Source: Exobasidium rhododendri
Lineage: Eukaryota; Basidiomycota; Exobasidiomycetes; Exobasidiales; Exobasidiaceae
Reading direction: 5' to 3'
Assembly: GCA_026210745.1 (NCBI GenBank)
Contig: CP110630.1
Location: 4,092,001-4,156,000 of the forward strand
DNA length: 64,000 nt
Shown: positions 21,261 through 33,243 of the stretch, in pieces
Layout: each line of letters begins with the position of its first letter
Position numbering within the stretch: position 1 is the stretch's first letter
Translations under genes and position numbers: made by a program
The notes under the pieces: model-generated
Seen by the model: the letters and a program-made list of their open reading frames with translations, nothing else
Databases searched by the model: none
What the model was told of the DNA's origin: nothing

Positions 21261-21943
21261 CTCGGCGGCTTCAGATGTGGAAAAGAGACGACGGCTGCCA
21301 AATGTGATGGAGGCAGTGACGAACGGTGAGGACCTCTCGAATTTGTGGCCAGTGCACGAAACTGATGGGGGCCCTTTCCAAAATCTTGCACCCGCGTGAC
21401 TTATCTCAACTTGCACTTTACTGGGGCAGAATGCGTGGCTGCTACTCGTCGTTGCTCTAGGTGAAAATGATGACAGTGATGGCCTTGGATGTAGATGTCG
21501 AGAGCCTGAGACTGTTTGCAAGGGACTGTACGCTGGTCTAACTCTGAGTATCATCTCTAATTAGTCTTGACACTGTGTCTATGGAATGCGTTTCAGCATC
21601 TGAGTGGGATCACAGAGACACCGGCTCGGGGAAAAGAATGGAGCGAAAATCTCGCCTTGAAGCAAAGGTAATTGCCACGTGAGAATGAAGGGAGACCACC
21701 TACGCTTGATTGGCGAGTGATTATAAATACCTGAAACCCTTCTTGTCCTTCGAGCAAGAGTGGGGGGACCTGGTACATCTTCTCCGAACCGTGTTACTGA
21801 CAGCAAAGCCTCTATAAGAGGTGCATTGGTGTGACTAATCATCTATGCAATTATCACATTATATTTTCCCCTCACTCTTCACTCTTCCTTTTCATGGAAG
21901 CAACGAGTATACAGGAACGTCGCACTTAAAGAAAGGGCCATCT
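21261..21943. promoter_or_regulatory. GPD1 upstream region
   Basis: This 683 bp region lies between GPD1 and the 3' end of the cry-DASH gene, both on the minus strand. The first 294 bp stay in frame with GPD1 and could code for an N-terminal extension. The remainder shows no feature. Confidence 0.4.
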
Positions 21944-24196
21944 TCAATTTCTATCGCTGCCCCTTCCTCTTCCTCCGCCGCCTCCTCTGCCACCCTGACC
22001 CCTGTTGTTTCCTCTGCCACGATAGCCTCCACCGCCTCGACCACCTCCTCCTCCTCCACCACCACTTCCTCCGCGCATACCACCACGTCTAGGCCCATTG
22101 TGGTAGTGCGACTTCCAAGCGGGACTCTCTGTGACTGGATGAGAGGGATAGCCCTTTGGACTGCCTTCTTCTCTCGTCCAGGGGTGATGAGCTTGACCAG
22201 AGTCAACTGACTCCAATGCTGGCAACCACGCCTTGATGTATTTGGCTGTGAAACATAAAGGAGAGAATGAGACGATCGCCCTGATCATGAGAATCTTACA
22301 CACTCACCATCTCGATCGTAGTCCTTTCCTTGCTTGATGGGATTGAATTGTCGAGACGATCGAGGATCATTGCCCACTCCGGCAACGTACTGCCACTGAG
22401 AAGGATAAAAAGGGAAGAATGGAGTGTGCTCGGATGCGTCAGTCATAGACCCGTTGCAGCGCTACCCTGCTCAAAATTTCGTCACTTACATTACCATAGT
22501 TGCTGGCCGGATCGTAGTCAATTAAGAGCGTTTCAAACCACTCTGCGCCTAGTCTCCAGTCGTAATACAGACCTTTTGTCAGTATCGAAGCAACATTTTG
22601 ACGACCACGATTCGACATGAAGCTAGAAACGAACGAATGCAGAGGTCAGCGAGCTTGTCAAGATAGAAGAAGAGAACAAGGTAGTGTGACCACAACTCAC
22701 CCAGTCATCGCCAACTCCTTCATGTTGGCATCAATGAGAGGCACACCAGTTTGATACGTTGCCCAGCGCACAAATGCATCTTCCTTATCGTCAAAGCTGT
22801 GAGGAGAGTTCCACTTGTTTCTCTTCTCATGAGCAACTTTCGAGTCGAGATCTTCTTCAATTCCCTCCAGCGTGTACAAACTACTTCCGTACTTTTGACT
22901 GACAAAAGAAAAGTAGTCTCTCCATCTGTGTGCAAAAGAGCAAGGAAATGCAGCCACTTGTCAGCTTCAACCCCCTTCATTGCACCACTTTCTCCAGGAA
23001 GACGCACAGCAATTCAAACAAGATCCAATAACCGCCTCCTCTGTTTGATTTTGTCTCGATGTCGATGTTCTCTGCCCTTTGCGCGATCAAGCGAGGGGAT
23101 AGAAGTCCATGAGCAAGAGAAGCGGCAAACTTCGTCGAGTAGTCTACACCAAGCATGCCATTTCTACGAGTGGGAGAAGCGAATCAGTCACCTTGGTTAG
23201 ATCCAAATTTTTGCATCGAAACACCGCTGTAAGAGCTCACCTCGTCTCTTTGTACTTCGATGCTGGGGACTCCTTTCCACCTCGGAAGTAGTGCTCCAAT
23301 CTTTCCAGCGCTTCGGTCTCCCCACCTTTGTAAGGGAATGCATTTATCGTGTTTTCTCTCAAATCTTTGGATGACACTGGTAGCGGTCCGGGACTTTCTT
23401 CCAGCGGCTTTAGGAGTTCCTCGACGAGCTTCTCCTCACTAAGGTCCAGTTTGAGTGCACCCTTACTGTCCTCCATCTCGGGAAGCTTAGCGAACTCCTT
23501 CAGATGTGTTGGTGCTGGGACAGGCGTTCGGTACATATCTGGTGCTTCAACCCTCTTTCGGAAACTGGTGAATATATCTGGTAGATCCTTGATGGGGAAA
23601 GGCAAGTCTTCAGGGTTGATTAAGTTACGAGTGTGTAGCAATTTGAAGGGCGTCTGAGTCTTGCTGAGGCACTCGCGGATTCGTTCTTCCGTATTGACCT
23701 CTTCGGTGTGTGGCTCTTTGCTCATCCAGACTGCCTCTACTTTGTCGCCGTTGTCTTGCAGACTCTTGATGATCTTTGGCAGGACTACATGTGGCTGGCC
23801 TGCCCACATTGACAGGTCCGAGCCGATCTTTTGCAAATTCGATCGCAAGTCGTACACCGACCTCGTCAGGAATCTACGAGGGCATTAGAGAGCAAACAGC
23901 TTAGCCTCTTACCAGTGTCATTCACAACCAGCATTCACTACTCACTTCACTCTGTGTACACCACACCGCCAGAAGCCAGCCACTCTCGTCTTTGCACCAT
24001 CCTTACCGGGCCCGTCTCCCTTTTCTATCCCAGTGATCCCTCCCACCTCAATGTACTTTTGGTCAAATACGTAGACTGGCAAGACGTGCGTCACCGACTT
24101 GAGTTGATCAGAAGAAGTGCTGCACGCTGAGAAGATGGGGTGATCATGCAAACGCAGATCAGCTCGAAGCAGAGCTATGAGAACGTTACGGGTCAT
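21944..24196 (-). CDS. Cryptochrome DASH / photolyase family, RGG-rich C-terminus
   Basis: Flavoprotein of the cry-DASH group, which repairs cyclobutane dimers mainly in single-stranded DNA or acts in light signalling. Exons 24196-23946, 23873-23241, 23163-23008, 22925-22701, 22622-22490, 22395-22308 and 22245-21944, all in phase, give 595 aa. The N-terminal photolyase domain begins [20 protein letters not shown]-domain landmarks include [70 protein letters not shown] and [11 protein letters not shown], the DASH-type set. After about residue 545 comes a Gly/Arg-rich tail with repeated RGG boxes, a typical RNA-binding region. It shares a 333 bp upstream region with PPM1. Confidence 0.94.
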
Positions 24197-24529
24197 ATTC
24201 GATGTCGTTGGCGCTGTGTATGAAGAGCGAGTGTGTCACTGCAACTTTTGAAGCCTTTGTCGGCCTGAAGTATCGCTCTCTTTCCATCTTCTTCCTGTCG
24301 ACTTTGAGAAGATCATTTGTCAGCCGTGTATTCTCCTTTACTCCAAAGCAGATCTTTCGCTATGTCTAAGCAAACGTCATGCGTATGCCCGACGCGATCG
24401 AGGCGTGCATAGAGCGTCTCTCTTCGAGTGAAAGGCGCGCTAGGAATTTAATGTCCTGAGAAAAGTCCATCATCAGAATTGGTGGGGTGCAGCTTTGGGG
24501 ATTTTCCTCAGACCAGTAAGTTAGAGCGA
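24197..24529. promoter_or_regulatory. Divergent promoter, cry-DASH and PPM1
   Basis: This 333 bp region lies between divergent ATGs at 24196 and 24530. No light-response or other motif could be assigned with confidence. Confidence 0.4.
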
Positions 24530-25939
24530 ATGGCTGAAGAGGAGGAGCGAAGGAGACTGCCTGCTCTGGGGCGAGGAAGAGGAGCAGGCAGCTTGTCTCT
24601 CGGTATTCCAAGAGGAGGTAGAGCCGGCGTATCAGACAGGAGGAAAGAGGACGACGGTCTCGCTGCCTCTTCATCAGCCTCGACAAAACGACTGGCCGAC
24701 AACGCTATCCGTTCTACTGACAACGATGCAGTCGGCTCCCGCATCGCAGCCATCCAACATCACTACCTTGAAAGTGACCCTTACTCTCTCCTTCTGGGTC
24801 CGACGATGCCAATAGCTCCCAGACCACCTATCATTAACATTGGCACGTACTTGCGTTGTCGAGCTATCGACACCTTAGTAGACGACTTTCTCGATGGAGG
24901 GAGTGGTCAAAAGCAGATCATTAGTCTAGGCGCAGGCAGTGACTCTAGGTTCTGGAGACTTCAAGCTGATTCGAAAAGAAAGGGGAAATTGAAGCACTAC
25001 GTCGAGCTCGATTTTGCAGAATTGACGATCTCCAAAGTAGAGAAGATTGTCCGACACAGAGAATTACTCAGCCTCGTCTCTTCGAGCGAGGAGGACGTGC
25101 ATCTATGTGAGGAAACCAACATCATCGTACATGCTGCAGAAGTAGACCCACTGATGATTTAATTGTGTTACATTATTCAGATCCCGACAGGTCGTCTATA
25201 CAGAGCAAGACGTACTCGCTCCTTGCCTGTGACTTGCGATTGCTGGATGCGACATCCAGTGTCGATGAAAAGCTCAAGGCGGTGCTGAATCCTGACCTTG
25301 ACACTCTGATATTGGCAGAATGCGTGCTAGCCTATTTGTCTCCTGCTTCTTCAAGCGCGCTCCTTCGATACCTGGCAACACTGGTATACCGACCTTGTGC
25401 AGTGTGCTACGAAATGTGTGTCGCAGGAGACGTCGAATCGGAGACTGCCGAGCCGTCCAAATTTGGGACTGTGATGCTCAACAATCTGCAGGTAAGTGAC
25501 ACTCTTACTTGCTCTTTCACCGTTCTCCTTCTCACTCTTAGACTTTCTTTCCACAGGCACGAAGTCTGAGCATGCCTGGTTCGAGAACGTACTCTACCGT
25601 CGCATCTCAGGCAGAGCGCTTTCAGAAGGCATTCGGAAAGGATCAGGCCCGGCCCGATGCTGGAGAGGGATCGGCGATAACACTGAAGAAGGTCTGGCAG
25701 ACATTGGACAACGCTCAGAAGCAAAGGTAAGCCTGGCAAAGGCACTGCCTAAGTGGCCGCTCGATCAATGCTACGTGCCCTTTTAATCATGCTTTATCCC
25801 TCCTCCCCCTTCTAGACTTTCTCGCTTGCAAGGCCTGGACGAGGTGGAAGAGCTAGAGATGCTCCTTTCGCACTACGCTGTCAGTTGGTACAACTCTGAC
25901 ATAGAGAAGATCTCCTTGAAATTACAATCGTCCATTTGA
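24530..25939 (+). CDS. PPM1: Leucine carboxyl methyltransferase (PP2A methyltransferase)
   Basis: SAM-dependent enzyme that methylates the C-terminal leucine of the PP2A catalytic subunit. Exons 24530-25106, 25181-25491, 25557-25726 and 25816-25939 give 393 aa. Intron 1 (74 nt) removes a stop and joins VHLY to PDRSSIQS in phase 1. Key segments are AIQHHYLESDPYSLLL, RPPIINIGTYLRC, IISLGAGSDSRFWRL (SAM loop), HYVELDFAELTISK, LLACDLRLLD, LILAECVLAYLSP and, near the end, EELEMLLSHYAVSW. The N-terminal 70 residues are low complexity (Arg, Gly, Ser). Convergent with PRP40, with only 28 bp between the stop codons, so 3' UTRs must overlap. Confidence 0.94.
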
Positions 25940-25967
25940 AGGCCGCAGTCGCTGTAACACTATTACT

Positions 25968-28448
25968 CTACACTTCCCCCTCTTCCTTTTCGCTGTCTCC
26001 TGCATCTGCATCTGCTGCTTCGACTGATGCCGCCTCTACCTTTTGTCGCTGGGTTTTGAAGGGAGAAAGTCGATATCGTCAGCATCACAGTTGCGACATC
26101 CCAAGTTCTCTCTTTGATCTTCTCACCTTGATTGCCTCAAAGTCCTCTGGTGCCGCACTTCTTCTCTTCTCTTTTCGATCCTTTTCCTTGCTCTCGTCTA
26201 GTTCTCCAGCCCTTCTCTCCCTTCTAGCACTGCTTCTCGTCGATACTTTCGCTACTTCGTCTTCTTCATGCCTGCCTGCTCTACGTGATGACCTTCTGCG
26301 TTCTTCTTCTCCACCCTCTTCCCCTCGTCTCCTTCGAGGTGAGCCATGTTCATCCGACTGGTGCGCGCCGTGACTTGCCTTCTTCTCCTCCGCCTTTTCC
26401 CGTTGTCGCTTCACAAAACGGTCCCAAGCTCCTTGTCGTCCCTCATCCATCCTCTCTTTAGTGATCAGCTTTATGTTGTCGTCGAAAGCCTTCCATTCCG
26501 GGATCCTCAAAGCCTGCAATTTGTTCACAACTTCTGGCCAAGGTTTGCTTAATTCTTCTTCATCTTCAAACAGTTCTGGACGATGGTGAGCCAGTTTCTT
26601 CAGTGCATACCGAAGATCTTCGGACAAATGTCGCAGTTTCCGCTCACCACGGCGTTTCTCTTCTTTGTGGATCCATTGCAACTCTTCAAAGACTAATTTG
26701 CGGTCGATTTCATTCACTTCAACTGCCTTTCCTACTTCCTGGACGCCTTTCGCCACGGCATCTTCGAACTCTGACAAGGAGGTACTTTCTTCAACGCGGA
26801 ATGACCCTGTCTTCGCAAGCAGGCCCTCAATTGACTGCAGTGAAGCCTTGAACTTCTTCTCCAACTCATCGACAACATCAAAGAAGAGATCCAAGGCGGA
26901 GCTACCGGGTTGATCAAGCATTCTGACGAAGTTCTTGTTTCCTTTGAAACGCGCATAGACGTCTGCGAAATCGGTCTTAGCATTCAGCCAACCTTCTGCC
27001 TTGCCCTCCTGAAGCGCTTCTCGGAACCAATCCCGCATCTGGCGATCTGTTCTTTTTCTCTTGAGCGCCTTTTCTTTGAGCTCTTGCGCCTTTTCCTTCT
27101 CTATCGTCTTCATGTGTTCATCAAAGACGGTGATCATGTCGGAAATATTCAAAATACTGAGATGTGCATCGCTCTTCCATTCACTCGATTCAATGACAGT
27201 CTGACGTGCATCTTTCCATCGTGTCAGAACATCTGCTTCAAATGTGCGGAACACTGACATGAGCATATCCATATTGCGATGTCTTAGCTCTGTTGTCTCC
27301 CTTGTTTCGTGCTCTCTCAACTCTCTCCTCATCCTAGCCCAGAGCTCTTTCGCCTCACTCATGCCAATGCTTTCCAATGCTTTCCAAGCATCACCCACCT
27401 CCTCGCAGCGACACAGCATTCCTTCATAGCTCAGCCAAGCCTTTATCTGACCATTATCGATCAAAGGCTGCAACTCTTCTCGAATCTTTGGCTCCACCTC
27501 CTTTGCCCTCTCCTTTCTTGAATTGTGTTCTTGCTCCTTTAGCTCGTTGATATACTTGGAAAAGGCGGCCTTGCGATCTGCTAGCGTAGCCAACGATTTG
27601 TACAATGGTTCAGTGATAATCTCCCTCATTGTCTGCTCCCAAGTCCAGTTCTGGTTGATGTTCTTCTCCTTGAGAAGGTGTAAGAATGCTTCCTCTCCTC
27701 CAGAACCGGAAGCGGATGGTTGTACGTGAACTCTAGGTACTGACGGAGTACTTGAAGGTGGGGCGAACCCTGGCTGTATTGGCATCGGCGATGATGATCC
27801 CACGGCATTTGACGATGCAAATCCCGGTGGGGGACCTGTATACATAGGCCTGACGGGTGCTACGCCTGGCCCTCCCGGTGACATGATTGATGTCGAAGCT
27901 GGAGCTGGACTTTGACCTCCTGCAGCAATTATCGGGGTCACTGCGGCTGGACTTGGCTCATCAGGAATCGTGTCAAAAAGATCTTTGGAAATTCACATCT
28001 AGTCAGAGATTGTCTCGGTTCCCACTCAGTTCGCCAACACTTACCTCTGAGCTCCTTTGGCACTGTCCAGCTACTTTCCTTAGTGACTGAATGCACATAG
28101 TACTTGCGCTCGCCGCTCTGATACTCCTTCCATGGCGTGGAGTCGATTGCGCGCTGCGTGGCAAGGAGATGCGAGACGTCAATGAAATGTGAGACTGGAT
28201 GACTCTTTGTGCTCTCATGTCTCACCTCTCTTGCCGTTCTCAACTCGGCTGGCTTTTCCCAAACACTTCTCTTCTCGACTTGATGGTACCAATACACTCG
28301 TCCTTGAGCATTTCGATGCTCCGTCTGTATGAGAGCAGAGAGTTAGTAGCCTCTCCATATCAATGTAGCAGAGGCAAAGGCTCACCCATGGGTGCTTGGA
28401 AGAAGTAGAAGGCCCTGCGCTTGGCTCTTGCGGGCTTGCCTGCGACAT
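25968..28448 (-). CDS. PRP40: Pre-mRNA processing factor PRP40 (WW and FF domains)
   Basis: U1 snRNP-associated splicing factor that bridges the 5' splice site and branch-site proteins. Exons 28448-28386, 28324-28226, 28153-28045, 27982-26127 and 26048-25968; 735 aa. Two WW domains are built from exons 1-3: PWTEHRNAQGRVYWYH to WEKP, and PWKEYQSGERKYYVH to SWTVP. A Pro/Gly/Ser-rich linker follows. Then come tandem FF domains starting with EAFLHLLKEKNINQNWTWEQ, with later units beginning AFSKYINELKE, LMSVFRTFEAD and DWFREALQEG. The C-terminus is Arg/Glu/Ser-rich and basic. The short last exon was placed by the in-phase donor at 26126 and acceptor CAG before 26048. Confidence 0.93.
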
Positions 28449-28714
28449 GCTGATGTAGAGATTGACAGGAAGTACACTTCTTACTGTTTCTTCGCGTTGG
28501 TCACTTTGAGGACTTTTGACGGTGCCACATTTTTTCGACTGTACTGTATCTCTTGTTGTAAGTGTGGTCGGCAAATTCATTTAGCGTACAGCGTCTATTT
28601 TGGAACCTAATTTAGATCAGATCCTTTTACGCACATTGTAATCTTGCTCCTGTCCAGCTCACTCCTCTCTACCGCCTCAAACTCGTCGAACAGCCATCTC
28701 CTATTTGCGCAGCC

Positions 28715-29799
28715 ATGTCGAAATCTCCCAAGTTGCACTCGCACGATCTCGAAAAGGGACGCACGTCTGGAATCTCGTCTACTCCGGGCTTTGTTCTCCC
28801 ACAAAGAAGACGTAAGCTCGTCATTGCGAGTCTTCTTGTCTTTGCGATATTCTTCCTTGTCTATATAACAGAGCAGAATGGGTCAAAGCTGTCTTCTACT
28901 TCGTGGCAGTGGGTGAAAGATAGCATGAGACCAGTGTCCGCACAACCGGATACGGCGCTCGCAAATGACAACGCAGCTCTAGCTATCCCGAACATGTCTC
29001 CGAAGCCTGGACACAGCACTTCCGAGGCCAGACCAGCTCCTGTGGCTCCTGCCGACAAAGAGAAACAGTACGAGCCAACGTCGGCGCTAATTCATCTCGC
29101 TGAAGACATGCACTTGTCTCTCCCAACATCAAAGGGATCAAAGGATGTAGATGAACATGCCAGCGCCAGTCCAACGCATAGCGATCAGGTTCTCCTATTC
29201 CTTTCAGCGATCAAGAACAAGGCCTACAGAGTACCGCAATCAAAGGCGCAGAGGAGTGCGGAGATCTTGCCTTCCACCATGCGTGCTTTCTCAAAGTCAT
29301 TAAAGAAGGCGCATGGCGGCGACACAGGAGATGAAAAGCTTGTAAGCGCACCTGTTGAGCGTGTTGAGTATAGACTGATGTTGACCGCTTTAGCTGGTCA
29401 TTTTGCCAGTATAAATTCTCACACTCTGCCTGGTTGAACAAGCACCGTAAACAATCGCCCTTGACGATCTTCAGTAAATCGTACTGTCCTTTCTCGCGCA
29501 GAGCAAAGGATCTGCTCACAAAGATGGGGGCACAATTTGAAGTATATGAGGTCGACCTGCGAGAAGATGCCCACAGTCTGCAGGACGGTCTGAGGGAGTT
29601 GTCAGGCCACTCCACTGTAAGTACAGAATCACGCTGTTTCGACCACCGCCTTTGTCTGACTGTAATCTTTCTGTCTTCTCAGTTTCCTACGATCTTCATC
29701 AAGGATGAAATGATTGGCGGGTATGATGATCTTGCTCGTTTGCAGAGCGTTGGCGTCCTCGGTGGAATACTCAAGGGTGCCGGAGTCCACTTCGACTGA
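28715..29799 (+). CDS. Membrane-anchored monothiol glutaredoxin (Grx6/7 type)
   Basis: Exons 28715-29341, 29410-29616 and 29683-29799, all phase 0, giving 316 aa. A cytosolic N-terminus with RRRK is followed by one signal-anchor segment at about residues 34-50 (LVIASLLVFAIFFLVYI), then a lumenal stem of about 150 residues. The glutaredoxin domain begins after the first intron: SPLTIFSKSYCPFSRRAKDLL holds a CPFS monothiol active site, then FEVYEVDL, TFPTIFIKDEMIGGYDDL (TVP-loop equivalent and GG motif). This matches yeast Grx6/Grx7, secretory-pathway proteins in oxidative and metal stress. The stem here is longer than in the yeast proteins. The promoter is shared with PRP40 (266 bp). Confidence 0.9.
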
Positions 29800-30335
29800 A
29801 CCCATAAATTTGCACAGTCTCAGGTCATTCCGACGCAAAAGAGCATGTGAGGAAGCGTATCATTCTCATCGTTCTTTCCTCCAGGAAGACAGGCCTTCGT
29901 GACCTATTCGTTACCCGGACATGCCAAACGATCAGGGAGTTCAAGGAGGTCCTTCATGGCAGAGAGGTGCCTACGCTTAATTTTCTAGTGGGAAAGAGGA
30001 AGGAAGGCCGCCGACCCCTGGATGCATCTGGTGGCCAATGTTGCGGTCAGCATGACTCACATAGCACCCCGATCATTTGCACTCTTTCTATACATACTTC
30101 ACTTTGCTTGATTTCAAATGGCTGCCCTGTCTCGGTCGACTTTCACAGCCCGATCCGACGGCGCCGCAGAATTGGCCAACCAAAAAAAGCCTCTCGTTTC
30201 ACAGCCTTTTGAAGGAAGTTAAGCTTCGCTTTCTCCGGTCGTCCAAGCAGATGTAATGCCGAGAAGGAGCGTCCCTTCGTCGCAGCATCTTCTCGACGAC
30301 ACACGATCATTTAAACTTATACGCTGTAGTCTGAG
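29800..30335. other. Spacer between glutaredoxin and TVP15-like genes
   Basis: This 536 bp spacer separates two plus-strand genes. A forward frame at 29847-30212 has no ATG context or motif that I trust. No RNA or repeat was recognised. Confidence 0.4.
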
Positions 30336-31811
30336 ATGGTGGTCACAGTAAAGGAATTCATCATAAGCGGACTCAATGTCCTTGCTGGTGTTGCTAGTGT
30401 CAGCGCGGCTATCAGCAACTGCATAGTCTACAGTGAGTGTATGCAGTGAGGGTACGAGCAAGATGTCTTACTGCATCCTGACAGGGCTCTCGCAGACTTC
30501 ACCATGCGATTGGTAGGTCTTGTTGTTATTCTCGGTGCATCTGGAATTGCACTCGTCCTGTTGGAATTCTTTCCGCGGCCGACATCCCTGCGGCAACATG
30601 CTTCCCACCTGACTTCCTATCACGGAAGAGCGATACATTGTCTGGTGCTCACTCTTCTAGCCTCAGACAGCGAGCAAGGAGTGGGACCCAGCAGAGTGTA
30701 CCTGCTCTGGTCCTGGATAAGTGGTGGTATTCTGGGCTTCATATCGATCGTCTTTGCATTGGTCGCCTGCTACAATGCTTTGGCGACTACCCCAATCTCA
30801 CCGTCGAAGAGCATGAAGAGACGAGCAAGAGGAAGTCGGCACGAGCTGCTCATAGCAAGCACGGAGTTTCACGAACTGGGAAAGACAGGCAAGATTACGA
30901 GACCTGCCAGGGGGACCTCTTCCTTCACCGTATTGTCATCTCCGCTCTGTGACCCCTTCGAACGAGCGGCACCCCTTCAGTCTTTGCTGTCACAGCAGCC
31001 GCTTACGACTCACAAGTCACTAGATCGCCCACTTTCCCGTCCGTCTGCGATTGAAATCTTGAATAACTTCAGTCCTGGCGCAATCGAGCCTTTTCATCTG
31101 CCTGAAACGGTGTGTCCAGAGAAGGAAACGTCACCTAATCCCACTTCAACACCGAGGAGCAGCATTGCTTTCGATTGTCGTGGAGCTCGACCTTGTACGG
31201 CCAATTCTGCAAAGTCACAGAGGTCAAGCAAGCGTAGTCTCTTGGGTATCTACACTTCTTCTCCGCCAGGCCACCTCGACCATCAACGCCATCGTTCCGA
31301 ATACACCCTTCGATATGGGACAACTCAGGAGAGACTAGGGCACCAGGATGGAGACGAGTGGGACGTTATAAAGCCCTATTTGAACGCGGAAGCCAAGGAG
31401 ATGTACAGACGAAGCAGCATCGACTTACTTGTTCCTCCCAGCGGTACCAGCAACGGCAACAGCGATGACGCCAATGCTCGTGAACAAACGAAGGAAGTGC
31501 ACAAAGGAAGGAGAAGGGTATTCGTGCCTTCCGTTGGTACATTCGACCTGTCTAGTGGAAGCGAAAGCGAAGACGAACTTGACGACGTAGGCGGAGAAAA
31601 AGAAGAAGGGGAGGACGACGACGACGACGATGCCAGTGTCTACAGCGTGGATGACGACGCGCAGAATCAGCTGGCCCAGGAAGAGACTGCGAGGACGAGA
31701 ATAGGAAGGAAGCTGACTATAGTGGAAACCAGAAGGCACCAAGGGAAACTTCATCGCGGCATTCAGCGAGCCCTTAGTCAACGCAATTTGAACACAAGTG
31801 CTGCAAATTAG
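30336..31811 (+). CDS. TVP15-like COPI-associated Golgi membrane protein with long acidic tail
   Basis: Exons 30336-30432 and 30496-31811, phase 1 (acceptor CAG at 30493-30495 is the one that keeps the frame), 470 aa. The N-terminal 150 residues hold four hydrophobic segments: GLNVLAGVASVSAAI, LVGLVVILGASGIALVLLEFF, a segment after YHGRAIHCLVLTLL, and SGGILGFISIVFALVAC. The LLEFFP and GRA elements match the COPI-associated (Tvp15) family of Golgi vesicle proteins. The remaining 300 residues are a soluble extension rich in Ser, Pro and Arg, ending in a Glu/Asp-rich stretch. Usual family members are only 140-200 aa, so this tail is unusual. It is convergent with ATG27 (112 bp between stops). 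Confidence 0.72.
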
Positions 31812-31923
31812 ACTCATTACCACAACGACAAGATCAACAACAAGAATTATAAATACACAGTGCTTTCTTCCTCCTTCAGAATAACAATGCCAAGTGTGAT
31901 TGTATAGCGTGCGGTAAAGCTCG

Positions 31924-33243
31924 CTAGACCGGCTCATAAGCTCCCCTGTTGGAACCTTGGCCAGAGACGGTAGAGTAGATGTGTTTCCCCATGTCCTTTG
32001 CAATGTATGGCGCTTCCCTCCTATTTCAGTGTGGAGTGGAACGGGGTGAGTAAGGAGTCATCTCGACAGACGCTTACTTAGCTCCACAGACTCACCAGAA
32101 ATCTTTATTCGGTAATTCGATAACGCCGTATTCATTCTGTATGCATTGTGGATCATGAGATGTCGTGCCGATGACAGGTGACGGGAGTGCTACTCACATA
32201 ATTACGCCAGAAGCCAATCGCAAAGTAGGCAACACCACCGACGAAGATGCTGATGACCACGTAAGGATAAGAGAAAGCAAAACAACACTGTCCAACATCC
32301 AAATCACTCACAAGAAAAAGAACCACGAAAAGAATCCCCAGCCACTGCTTGATGATGATCCCGTCCCAGTCTTCGAGTCGTCCTTCCCGTTGTCGGCATC
32401 ATTCCCACCTGAACCAATCGACTGAGCACAGGCATGAGGAGTCACCCACTCCAGCTTCAGCTTGCCGTCCCCTTTGTCGTAGCCTTTCATGACTGGTTTA
32501 CTATCCTGCAGATCAAGAAAGTTAGGAAGGTCAGTCTCTCGTCCTCTATTTCTCGTCATCAATAGTAACGGTTTTCGCTTCTTCTCCTGACTCGATTCAC
32601 CTTCGCAGCAGTCTTGTCGCACTTGAAGTCTATCTCTGTCCTTTGTGTTCGTTGAGCATACAGAGAACCGTGTATTTCCAATTCTAGTACTTCTGCACTC
32701 AGTCGAAGAACACTATTAGGAACACTAACACTACATACCAGTCTCCCACCCCCATCACTCACTCTCTGCGCCCTCCAGACGTCCACCTAATTCGGCACTC
32801 CAAGTCCAGTCATTATTGTCCGACCCACCAGTTGCAATCACTTGCGTCAAGCGTTCATCTAAATTCTTGACATTGATGACCTTCATACAGACTCTGGTAC
32901 CTGATGGACATTGATCTGGTGCTGGAACTGGCTCCTTTTCAAGGCTGTCACAGACGTTGATTCTGATCTCTGTCCTGGTAATCGTAGGTGGAGTCTCTTC
33001 AGTGCTAGAAATGAAGACTGGCGATGGCAGTCCAGAGAGATCACTTTTGGGAGCAGGCCCCGAGGTTCTTATCAGGATCACGCAAGCTACTTTCGATCCT
33101 CCGCAATCGATCATTACTCACAAATTTGAGCTGCCTGCTTTGACATGCTTGCAATCAAACGGCTGTACTGCACTTATATTGAAGGTAGCTTGAGCGCCGA
33201 AGGGAAGTGCGAGTAGCAACAATTGCACTACATATATGAGCAT
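31924..33243 (-). CDS. ATG27: Autophagy-related protein 27
   Basis: Type I membrane protein cycling between Golgi, endosomes and vacuole, needed for Atg9 trafficking. Seven exons: 33243-33122, 33043-32763, 32692-32601, 32505-32312, 32249-32198, 32136-32096 and 32020-31924; 292 aa. A signal peptide opens the protein (VVQLLLLALPFGAQA). The lumenal MRH-like domain contains FDCKHVKAGSSNFDLSGL (joined across intron 1), ETPPTITRT, NVCDSL, VCMKVIN and later HACAQS. One transmembrane helix (FFFIFVGGVAYFAIGFW) is made by exons 4-5. The cytosolic tail has NEYGVIELPNKDFW and a final YxxV-like sorting signal (GAYEPV). The many small 3' exons all keep phase, which supports the model. Confidence 0.9.

Noticed and set aside
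29847-30212. Forward frame of 121 codons between glutaredoxin and TVP15-like genes
   Set aside because: No motif; composition and position fit a 3' UTR plus promoter.
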